DNA from: Heteroruminococcus sp964369885
Lineage (GTDB): Bacteria; Bacillota; Clostridia; Oscillospirales; Ruminococcaceae
Reading direction: 5' to 3'
Assembly: GCA_964369885.1 (NCBI GenBank)
Contig: CAYJGQ010000008.1
Coordinates: 1-39,364 of the forward strand
DNA length: 39,364 nucleotides
Shown here: positions 17,472 to 24,152 of the stretch, in pieces
Position numbering within the stretch: position 1 is the stretch's first letter
Layout: each line of letters starts with the position of its first letter
Translations under genes and position numbers: made by a program
Notes under the pieces: model-generated
Told to the model about the DNA's origin: nothing
Seen by the model: only the letters and a program-made list of their open reading frames with translations
Database searches by the model: none

Positions 17472-18374
17472 ATGTTAAGTGTAGGAATATTTACAGGGTA
17501 TTATCCTTATAACACCGATGAGGTTATAAAACGTATCAAGGACAGTGATTTTAACTGCGTACAACTTGATGTTTCGTTTAAGGACTGCGACGCCGCAAAA
17601 GGGGAGCTAACCCGTGAGAAGGCTGTAGAGATACGAAACAAATTCAGAGATGCCAACCTGCCAATAATAGCGGTGTCGGCATACACAAACTTCATACATC
17701 CCGACCCACAAAAGCGGGCGGCCAACATAGCCTACTTTAAGCAGATGGTGGATTTTGCCCACGACCTTGGGTGCCCCTATGTTGCCAGCGAAACAGGTAC
17801 CTATAACGAGGAAAGCGACTGGGTGTGGGACGACCGCAACGCAAGTGAGGAGGTTTACCTTGAAACCTTGGCCATAATTAAGGACATTGTGGCACACGCC
17901 GAGAAAAAAGGCGTGACATTTCTTGTGGAGAACTATGTAAACAATGTAATTGGAAGTGTGGAGCAAATTGAGCGTCTGTTTGCCGATGTAAACTCCAAGA
18001 ATATTGGGCTTATATGCGATCCTACAAACTATTTTAATGAGCGAAATTTTGCTAATATGGACGCTGAACTTGAAAAAATATTTGATAGACTGGCGCCATT
18101 TATGAAGATAGCCCATGCAAAGGACTGCATGTTGACCGAGGATCACACCGAAAAACATGCCGATATAGATGCCGATGCCTCCCACTCCTTTAGAGGAAGC
18201 GGTGGGGTGGAGCTACCTGCGGCAGGACTTGGCCGACTTAATTACCCACTTTACCTTAAGCTGCTGGCAGAGCATCACCCAAATATGCCGGTGATTATAG
18301 AGCATCTTGATGAGGGTGACATCCCAAGAGCCAAGGGCTTTGTGGATGGGGTACTGAAAAAAGTTGGAGTGTGA
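17472..18374 (+). CDS. Sugar phosphate isomerase/epimerase TIM barrel (third copy)
   Basis: 300 aa from the ATG at 17472, after AGGAG; the longer reading from 17391 overlaps the previous gene. Candidate metal ligands are Glu in FLVENYV, Asp in ICDPTNY, His in KIAHAKD and Glu in IIEHLDE. It is a distinct paralogue of the two upstream TIM barrels. A second Gfo-TIM pair placed directly after the importer suggests that the pairing itself is functional: oxidation to a keto-sugar followed by isomerisation, epimerisation or elimination. Confidence 0.87.
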   Translation: MLSVGIFTGYYPYNTDEVIKRIKDSDFNCVQLDVSFKDCDAAKGELTREKAVEIRNKFRDANLPIIAVSAYTNFIHPDPQKRAANIAYFKQMVDFAHDLGCPYVASETGTYNEESDWVWDDRNASEEVYLETLAIIKDIVAHAEKKGVTFLVENYVNNVIGSVEQIERLFADVNSKNIGLICDPTNYFNERNFANMDAELEKIFDRLAPFMKIAHAKDCMLTEDHTEKHADIDADASHSFRGSGGVELPAAGLGRLNYPLYLKLLAEHHPNMPVIIEHLDEGDIPRAKGFVDGVLKKVGV

Positions 18375-18423
18375 GATTTTACCAATGTGAAAGTATGGCG
18401 AATTCCGAAAGGATGGTTACTGC

Positions 18424-19386
18424 ATGAAAGAGTATTATTTGGGCATCGACTTGGGCGGCACAAATATAGCCGTTGCCGTGATAGATGACTCATACAATTT
18501 TATCAGCAAGTACAAAACCCCCACCCTTGGACGGCGCAGCTTTGCCGAGGTGGTGGCCGACATGGCCGATGCCTGCAAAAAGGCTGTTGAGGAGGCAAAA
18601 CTCACACTGGGCGACATAACCCATGTGGGTATAGGGGTGCCCAGTACCATTGATCCAGACACAAGAAATGTTGTATTTGCCAACAACCTGGGGTGGAGAG
18701 ATCTTGACATAATAGGCGAGTTTAAGAAACATATTGACCTGCCTATATATGTGGCAAACGATGCCGACTGCGCCGCCTACGGTGAGTCAATAGCCGGTGC
18801 GGCAAGGGATTACTCCCATGTTCTGATGCTAACCCTGGGAACAGGGGTTGGTGGCGGCATTATTATGGACAACAAGATATTTACCGGCGGCAATGGCCAT
18901 GGCTGTGAGCCGGGGCACACCACCCTTGTGATGGATGGCATTGCCTGCACCTGTGGGCGCAAGGGATGTCTTGAGGCATATGGCTCGGTGACGGCGCTTA
19001 TCCGTGATACGATTTGCGCCATTGTATCCCACCCCGATTCACTGATGTATGACCTGTGCGAGGGGGATATGAATAAGGTTAGCGGGCGCACAGCCTTTGA
19101 TGCTGCAAAACAGGGCGACAAGGCGGCACAGCAGGTGGTGGACAACTATATTCACTATCTTGCTGTGGGGCTTTCAAGCTTTGTAACCTGCCTGCGACCC
19201 GAGGTAATACTGCTGGGCGGCGGCGTGAGCAACGAGGGGGACAACCTGCTTATTCCCCTGCGTGAAAAGGTTTTCAGTTACGCCTACGCAGGCGAACTTA
19301 TGCCCAAAACCCCTATATTAAAGGCTACACTGGGCAACGATGCCGGCATAATTGGTGCGGCATTTTTGGGCAAGCAGTACGCATAA
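18424..19386 (+). CDS. ROK-family sugar kinase (glucokinase / N-acetylmannosamine-kinase-like)
   Basis: 320 aa. The N-terminal phosphate loop IDLGGTNIAVAV, sugar-binding NNLGW, catalytic VANDADCAAYGE, second ATP loop LTLGTGVGGG, ExGH as EPGHTT and zinc motif CTCGRKGCLEAYGS are all intact, so this is an active kinase, unlike the ROK repressor that opens the locus. It would phosphorylate a hexose or N-acetylhexosamine in the cytosol after import. The ATG follows GAAAGGA. Its neighbour is a NanE-like 2-epimerase, the usual partner of ManNAc kinase, but the substrate is not fixed by sequence. Confidence 0.92.
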   Translation: MKEYYLGIDLGGTNIAVAVIDDSYNFISKYKTPTLGRRSFAEVVADMADACKKAVEEAKLTLGDITHVGIGVPSTIDPDTRNVVFANNLGWRDLDIIGEFKKHIDLPIYVANDADCAAYGESIAGAARDYSHVLMLTLGTGVGGGIIMDNKIFTGGNGHGCEPGHTTLVMDGIACTCGRKGCLEAYGSVTALIRDTICAIVSHPDSLMYDLCEGDMNKVSGRTAFDAAKQGDKAAQQVVDNYIHYLAVGLSSFVTCLRPEVILLGGGVSNEGDNLLIPLREKVFSYAYAGELMPKTPILKATLGNDAGIIGAAFLGKQYA

Positions 19387-19440
19387 CACAAGGTAGGGGC
19401 AGGGCGTGAGGAAAGATTTGCAATGTAGTACTCTGCCCCT

Positions 19441-19565
19441 TATTTTCCGCTTATGCGGCGGCGGGTGCTCGCCGGGTACAAAGCCCGCCCAAACCACGGG
19501 CAAGTACCCGTCTGCGCCCCACCACCACCTAAACAAAAACTAAGGGACAGCCAAAACTGTGGCCA
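19441..19565 (+). repeat. Dispersed structured repeat, copy 1
   Basis: This element of about 125 bp between the kinase and nanE-like genes is co-linear with 33624-33749. Shared blocks in the same order are GGTGCTCG (19464), AAGCCCGC (19481), CTGCGCCC (19512), CTAAACAAAAA (19529) and TGTGGCCA (19558). It contains inverted repeats CGGG-TACAAAG-CCCG and ACGGG-CAAGTA-CCCGT. Part of it (CGGGTACAAAG) recurs at 20402. It may act as a REP/MITE-like element; no coding function is seen. Confidence 0.65.
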
Positions 19566-19595
19566 TACCAAAATCATCTACAAAGGAGCATAACA

Positions 19596-20345
19596 TTGAA
19601 AACAACAGATCCTAAAAAAAGAGCAATGCTCGACAGCTTTAAGAACGGCCTTATAGTTTCCTGTCAGGTGCAAAAGGATGACCCTATTTACACCGAGGAT
19701 ATGGTGGTTAAGATGGCCGAGGCCGCAAAATGGGCCGGAGCTGTGGCCATTCGTGCCAATACGCCCGAACAAATACGCGCCATAAAGGCGGTGGTAGATT
19801 TGCCGGTTATTGGTCTGTATAAAATTTGGCATGACGACACCGACGTATTTATCACCCCCACAATTGAGGCTGCTCGTGAAGTTTGGGAGGCCGGTGCCGA
19901 GATAATTGCCATGGACTGCACCGCCCAGACAACCCACGAGGGAACAATAGCATGGGATTTGCTACCACAGGTGCAAAAGGCCATTCCCGAGGCCATGACC
20001 TTTGCCGATGTATCCGACTTTGAGGAGGCCGCCCGTGCGGTGCAAAACGGCGCCGACATTGTAGCCCCCACCCTCTACGGCTACACCGCCAAGACCTCCC
20101 ACATCGAGGAGCCCGACCTGCGTGAATTTGCCCGCATGTGCCGTGAATTTGGAGATGAAACCTACATGATGATGGAGGGGCATATCTATTCCCCCGAGGA
20201 TGCCATTAAGTGCCTATACCTTGGCGCACATGCTGTGGTTGTGGGCAGTGCAATAACCCGTCCACACCTTACCGCCAAGCGCTTTGCCGACCTTATGGGT
20301 GGGCTGTGTGACAACTGGCGTGACAGCGAAAAAAGCAAGCACTAA
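19596..20345 (+). CDS. nanE: NanE-like N-acylglucosamine-6-phosphate 2-epimerase
   Basis: 249 aa TIM barrel. The start is TTG, seven bases after AAAGGAG. The family converts ManNAc-6-P to GlcNAc-6-P. Five residues described as catalytic or phosphate-binding in clostridial NanE (Arg, Lys, Asp, Glu, Arg) have equivalents here: R53 (AIRAN), K76 (GLYKI), D139 (FADVS), E194 (MMEGH) and R222 (SAITRP). The usual DATxR and EGRI motifs are changed to DCTAQ and EGHI, so it is a divergent member. No sialic acid lyase, deacetylase or deaminase is present, so the natural substrate may be another hexose-6-phosphate. Confidence 0.82.
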   Translation: MKTTDPKKRAMLDSFKNGLIVSCQVQKDDPIYTEDMVVKMAEAAKWAGAVAIRANTPEQIRAIKAVVDLPVIGLYKIWHDDTDVFITPTIEAAREVWEAGAEIIAMDCTAQTTHEGTIAWDLLPQVQKAIPEAMTFADVSDFEEAARAVQNGADIVAPTLYGYTAKTSHIEEPDLREFARMCREFGDETYMMMEGHIYSPEDAIKCLYLGAHAVVVGSAITRPHLTAKRFADLMGGLCDNWRDSEKSKH

Positions 20346-20355
20346 ACCGACAACT

Positions 20356-20394
20356 CGGGCGGGCTGACAAGCGATTGTTTTGCCTGCCCGGTTT
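20356..20394 (+). terminator. Terminator-like hairpin after the nanE-like gene
   Basis: CGGGCGGGC (20356-20364) pairs with GCCTGCCCG (20382-20390) through nine pairs including one G-U, followed by GTTTT. The long loop and short T-run suggest attenuation rather than a strong stop. The element is followed by a fragment of the dispersed repeat at 20402-20412. Confidence 0.4.
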
Positions 20395-20440
20395 TGAGTA
20401 GCGGGTACAAAGTCCGTGGTAAAACCGCCAAACACAGAGA

Positions 20441-20454
20441 AAATAGGCCTATTT
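20441..20454. promoter_or_regulatory. Palindromic candidate operator ahead of the glycyl radical enzyme gene
   Basis: AAATAGGCCTATTT is a perfect 14-base palindrome 47 bases before the GRE start, followed by a further TAGGCC at 20456 and AATAGG at 20464. It does not match the operator candidate ahead of the ROK repressor, so a different regulator (perhaps responding to anaerobiosis) is possible. Confidence 0.35.
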
Positions 20455-20501
20455 TAGGCCGTTAATAGGTATACCAGTAGAGCTGAAAGGATGGTCAAGA
20501 G

Positions 20502-22781
20502 ATGGCAAAATTCAATCTGGACGCCGCGCAAAATGTTGAGGTAAGCCGTAAATTGCCCTGCGAAAAAAGCGACATCGAGCAGTTAAATATAATGCAGCGC
20601 TACACCGACACCCACCGCGCCAACCTAAACAGCAGCCGTGAACAACGTGAAATTGAGTGCTTATCGGTGCTTTATCCCGCCCTTTTTCGCAGTATTGAGG
20701 AGCAGGATTTGGTGGCGGGGCGCATAGACTTTTTGCCCATTGGCTTTGGGTGTGTTACCTCGCTTGGCGGGGTGGGGCATTACTGCGTGTTTGGAAAGCT
20801 TCGCGCCTTCCAAAAAAAGTTTGAGGACAGCGCTAAAATAGCTCAAATTGATGCCCTTTACGACTACTGGACCGAGCACGACATACGCACAAAATACCGC
20901 AATGAAATGCTGATTGAGGATATGGTGGGGCAGTTTATTGACTGCGAAGCTCCGCTGATTGCCACGGCACGCCTTAGCGGCATGATGCTAAATTATCCGC
21001 TACTGCTGGACAACGGCATTGAGGGCCTGCGCAAAATGATAGGCCAAAAACTAAAGGATGACCCCAAAAATGAATTTTATATTTGGGGACTAAAAACGCT
21101 GGATTTATTTGTAACCTGCGCCGAAAGTCAGCGTGAAATTGCGCTAAAGCAGGCGCAGACCGCCACACCCCAGCGCCGTGAGGAGCTACTGCGCATGGCC
21201 CAGGGGCTTAAAAATGTGCAGGGTGGGCCACCCCGGAATTTCCACGATGCACTTCAGCTTTTTTGGCTTTACGCCATGCTTGCAGGGGTGATAAACTACG
21301 GGCGACTGGATGACTACCTTGGGGTGTATTTACAGCGTGACCTGCAAAGCGGAGAGCTGAGCGAGGAGCGTGCTGTGGATTACCTAAAAAGCCTGTGGAC
21401 AATGATTGAGAACCGCAGAACCACCGTAAACGGCCGTATAATTGTTGGTGGACGTGGGCGCAGAAACCCCGAGGCGGCCGATCAATTTGCCCGCCTTGCC
21501 ATGCGTGTGGCCAAGGAGATGCGATATGTAGAGCCACAGTTTACACTGCGTATAACAAAGGATATGGATGAGGATTTATTTGATGATGCCATGGACTGCC
21601 TTGGCCGAGGGGCCACCTACCCCACACTTTACAACGATGATGTAAACATACCGGCCGTGATGAAGGCCATGCGTGTGGATGAAAAAACCGCTGAACAGTA
21701 TGTGCCATTTGGGTGTGGCGAGTTTGTTATTGCGGGGCAGAGCTGTGGTACTCCAAACACCTGCATAAACCTGCTAAAGCTGCTTAGTGTAGCCCTAAAT
21801 GAGGGCATAGACCCCGTGGACGGTAAAAGAAAAAATGGTCCTGTGGAGCTCTTGCCGGTCGAAGAACTAAAAACATTCGACGATTTATACAATCAGTATA
21901 AAAAACTTCTTGATCATTACTTTGATCTGTCCATTCACGCCCAGTATGAATCCTACGGCTACATGAACAGGGATGTTTCCTTTATGTTTACAAGCCTTTT
22001 GATGGATGACTGCATAGGACGTGGCAGGGCACTGCTTGACGGCGGCATACGCTATGTGGGCGGCACAAATGAAACCTATGGCAACATAAATACCTCGGAT
22101 TCGCTGTCGGCCATAAAACATTTTGTTTATGATACAAAGAAGTACACCCTGCGCGAGATAGTGAGCGCCACCAATGCAAACTTTGAGGGGTATGAAGACC
22201 TGCGCAAAGACTTGTGGGAGTACGATAAGTACGGAAACGATGTGAGCGAAATAGACGACATGGCCAACGACTTTTACGAGTTTGTGGCCACCGGTATACG
22301 TGATCGTGGCATAAAGGCCGGTATGCAGTACTACCTTATAGTTATAAGCAACAACCAACTTAACACCGAGTGGGGACGACGCACAGCGGCCAGCCCCGAT
22401 GGACGTTTTGGCGGTACATTCATGAACCCTGCCAACAATCCTCAGGGGGGTGCCAGCCGCAGTGGACCCACGGCGGTGCTAAACTCTCTGGCACGGTTTG
22501 ACGCAGGGCTGCACGGTGGAAGCGTGCAAAATATCAAGTTTTCTACCAACTTCTTCCGTGAGAATGCCGATAAGATAAAAATGATGTTCAAAAGCTATTT
22601 TGGACGCGGTGGATGCCATATAATGGTGACGGTAATTGATAAGGGCATACTGGAAAAAGCCCGTGCCAACCCCGATAATTACAGGGATCTTATTGTGAGG
22701 GTTAGCGGATTTAGCGCCGTATTTGTAAACCTTGAGCCCGATGTTCAGGATGAGCTTATGAGCCGTGTGATGTATGACTGA
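20502..22781 (+). CDS. Glycyl radical enzyme of unknown substrate (PFL-like fold, eliminase-type active site)
   Basis: 759 aa, ATG after GAAAGGA. The C-terminal glycyl radical motif is RVSGFSA with G736, about 24 residues from the end. The catalytic thiyl Cys is C405 in PFGCGEF; Glu407 two residues later matches the Cys-x-Glu of glycerol, propanediol, hydroxyproline and choline-type GRE eliminases, but the middle residue (usually Val or Ile) is Gly. True pyruvate formate-lyase has two adjacent Cys, absent here, so automated 'formate acetyltransferase' calls would be wrong. The next gene encodes its activase. Genomic context points to a sugar-derived or polyol substrate and radical C-O cleavage (dehydration or ring opening). 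GREs acting on anhydrohexitol phosphates (E. coli YbiW/PflD) are a relevant precedent, but this active site differs. Confidence 0.93.
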   Translation: MAKFNLDAAQNVEVSRKLPCEKSDIEQLNIMQRYTDTHRANLNSSREQREIECLSVLYPALFRSIEEQDLVAGRIDFLPIGFGCVTSLGGVGHYCVFGKLRAFQKKFEDSAKIAQIDALYDYWTEHDIRTKYRNEMLIEDMVGQFIDCEAPLIATARLSGMMLNYPLLLDNGIEGLRKMIGQKLKDDPKNEFYIWGLKTLDLFVTCAESQREIALKQAQTATPQRREELLRMAQGLKNVQGGPPRNFHDALQLFWLYAMLAGVINYGRLDDYLGVYLQRDLQSGELSEERAVDYLKSLWTMIENRRTTVNGRIIVGGRGRRNPEAADQFARLAMRVAKEMRYVEPQFTLRITKDMDEDLFDDAMDCLGRGATYPTLYNDDVNIPAVMKAMRVDEKTAEQYVPFGCGEFVIAGQSCGTPNTCINLLKLLSVALNEGIDPVDGKRKNGPVELLPVEELKTFDDLYNQYKKLLDHYFDLSIHAQYESYGYMNRDVSFMFTSLLMDDCIGRGRALLDGGIRYVGGTNETYGNINTSDSLSAIKHFVYDTKKYTLREIVSATNANFEGYEDLRKDLWEYDKYGNDVSEIDDMANDFYEFVATGIRDRGIKAGMQYYLIVISNNQLNTEWGRRTAASPDGRFGGTFMNPANNPQGGASRSGPTAVLNSLARFDAGLHGGSVQNIKFSTNFFRENADKIKMMFKSYFGRGGCHIMVTVIDKGILEKARANPDNYRDLIVRVSGFSAVFVNLEPDVQDELMSRVMYD

Positions 22782-22807
22782 TTATTATAGGTTTTGGGAG
22801 GCGTTTG

Positions 22808-23704
22808 ATGAAACTGTGCGTGATGGAAATTGAGCGCTTTGCCCTGCACGATGGCCCCGGTATACGAACCACTATATTTTTTAAGGGATGCTCAATGCGC
22901 TGTCCGTGGTGCTCCAATCCCGAGTCACAGGCACCCTACCCCGAGGTGATGTGGGATGAGCGCATGTGTGGCGGATGTGGGCGCTGTGCCGGGCTTAGCC
23001 GTGATGGTGAGGTGGTTATGGTAAACTCCCGCCCAATGTTTGAGCGCAGTGCCGACATGAACTGCAAAACCTATGTCGATGTCTGTCCTGCTGGGGCCAT
23101 AACCCAAAGCGGCCACCACATGACCCCGCAGGAGATAATGGCGGTGGTAATGCGCGATGCCCACTACTACGCCGACAGCGGCGGCGGGGTAACCCTGTCG
23201 GGTGGTGAGGCGCTGGAACAGGGGGAAAAACTCCTGCCACTGTTACAGCTATGCAAAGAGCAGGGGATATCGGTGGCGGTGGAAACCTGTGGTCAGTTTA
23301 GCACAAAATATCTTGATGTGCTCATGCCTTACATCGATATTGTGCTGTTTGATATAAAACATTATGACCCACAAAAGCTGGGAGAAATAGCAGGCGAGAG
23401 CGAGGTTATCCTGGCAAATTTAGATGCATTCGTGGCCTCCGGCAGGCCTGTAACCGCCCGCATTCCCGTACTGCCACGTTGGAACCATTCGGTGCAGGAG
23501 ATGGAAAAGTTTTTTGCCTATTGTAGGGATCACGGCCTAAAAAAGGTGGATTTACTGCCCTACCACACCCTTGGTAAGGGCAAGTATGCAAAACTTGGTC
23601 TTGAGTACAACTGGCATGGAAGCATGCTGCAAAAATCAGACCTTGCCCCCTATGTGGAGCTTGGGCAGAGCATGGGTCTTGTGGTGGGGGTTGGAGGAAG
23701 TTGA
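22808..23704 (+). CDS. Glycyl radical enzyme activating enzyme (radical SAM)
   Basis: 298 aa from the ATG at 22808, after TGGGAGG; TTG at 22805 is the less likely alternative. It generates the Gly radical on the upstream enzyme using SAM and a [4Fe-4S] cluster. The radical SAM motif is C28-x3-C32-x2-C35 (GCSMRCPWC), preceded by FALHDGPGIRT. The auxiliary ferredoxin-like insert has only C54, C57, C60, C86 and C93 (the last in VCPAGAI). Compared with the eight Cys of typical GRE activases, this allows one complete extra cluster rather than two. SGGGVTLSGGEA is the SAM-binding GGE region. It lies 26 bp after the GRE gene and ends the locus. Confidence 0.94.
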   Translation: MKLCVMEIERFALHDGPGIRTTIFFKGCSMRCPWCSNPESQAPYPEVMWDERMCGGCGRCAGLSRDGEVVMVNSRPMFERSADMNCKTYVDVCPAGAITQSGHHMTPQEIMAVVMRDAHYYADSGGGVTLSGGEALEQGEKLLPLLQLCKEQGISVAVETCGQFSTKYLDVLMPYIDIVLFDIKHYDPQKLGEIAGESEVILANLDAFVASGRPVTARIPVLPRWNHSVQEMEKFFAYCRDHGLKKVDLLPYHTLGKGKYAKLGLEYNWHGSMLQKSDLAPYVELGQSMGLVVGVGGS

Positions 23705-23854
23705 CCCCCACCACCTAAAAATATGTACAGCCCAAAGCGTATATAACAACCTTCCTATGTAGGTGATGCTGTGGCTAAGGTGGAATTTTTTGACCTTGTC
23801 AGCCCCCGCAGTAAGGGCGCTTTGGAGTGTAAAGTAAATTTTTTTATATTTTTG

Positions 23855-23883
23855 TTGAGTTTTCTACAAAAATAAGGTATACT
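23855..23883 (+). promoter_or_regulatory. Sigma-A promoter for the SRP RNA
   Basis: TTGAGT (23855-23860) and TATACT (23878-23883) with 17-bp spacing predict a start near 23890, exactly where the conserved RNA begins. The preceding stretch 23705-23854 has no gene and only imperfect inverted repeats. Confidence 0.75.
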
Positions 23884-23889
23884 ACCAAG

Positions 23890-24070
23890 AAGACGGACTC
23901 GACGGGTCTGTCATGCGGATGTGCAGGCCCTGTGCGAGTGGTCGCTGTGAACCATGTCAGGCGGGGAACCGAGCAGCATTAAGCAGTTGATTGCTGTGCC
24001 ACGGATCAGTCTGTTCACCCGCGTGACAGAAGCGTCGAGCCTTGCGGTGAAGGACCACTATCTCACCGCT
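23890..24070 (+). ncRNA. ffs: Signal recognition particle RNA, large bacterial (Bacillus/Clostridium) type
   Basis: The SRP54-binding helix is recognisable: GTGAACCATGTCAGG, then a CGG-GGAA-CCG tetraloop hairpin and GAGCAGCATTAAG, nearly as in the Bacillus scRNA. The flanks form helix 5: GACTCGAC...TCTGTCATGCGG (from 23895) pairs with CCGCGTGACAGA...GTCGAG (to 24040). A further hairpin (GCGGTGA/TCACCGC, about 24044-24069) follows. It lies directly upstream of dnaX, the conserved Firmicute arrangement. Exact ends are estimated from the promoter and terminator. Confidence 0.9.
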
Positions 24071-24077
24071 GTTGGGG

Positions 24078-24109
24078 GCGGGGAATTGCTCATATCCCCG
24101 CTCTTTTTT
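24078..24109 (+). terminator. Intrinsic terminator of the SRP RNA
   Basis: GCGGGGA (24078-24084) pairs with TCCCCGC (24095-24101), followed by TCTTTTTTG. This is a classic rho-independent terminator. It lies just before dnaX, so dnaX needs read-through or its own promoter (TTTATA/CTCTGT region, not convincing). Confidence 0.8.
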
Positions 24110-24152
24110 GTATAAACATCACTTTTTATACTCTGTGGAATGGGGGATACGT

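Noticed and set aside
18424..20345. Complete sialic acid / ManNAc catabolic operon
   Set aside because: Only kinase-like and NanE-like genes are present; lyase, deacetylase and deaminase genes are missing.
20502..22781. Annotation of the GRE as pyruvate formate-lyase
   Set aside because: PFL needs two adjacent active-site Cys; here a single Cys is followed by Gly-Glu, the eliminase pattern.
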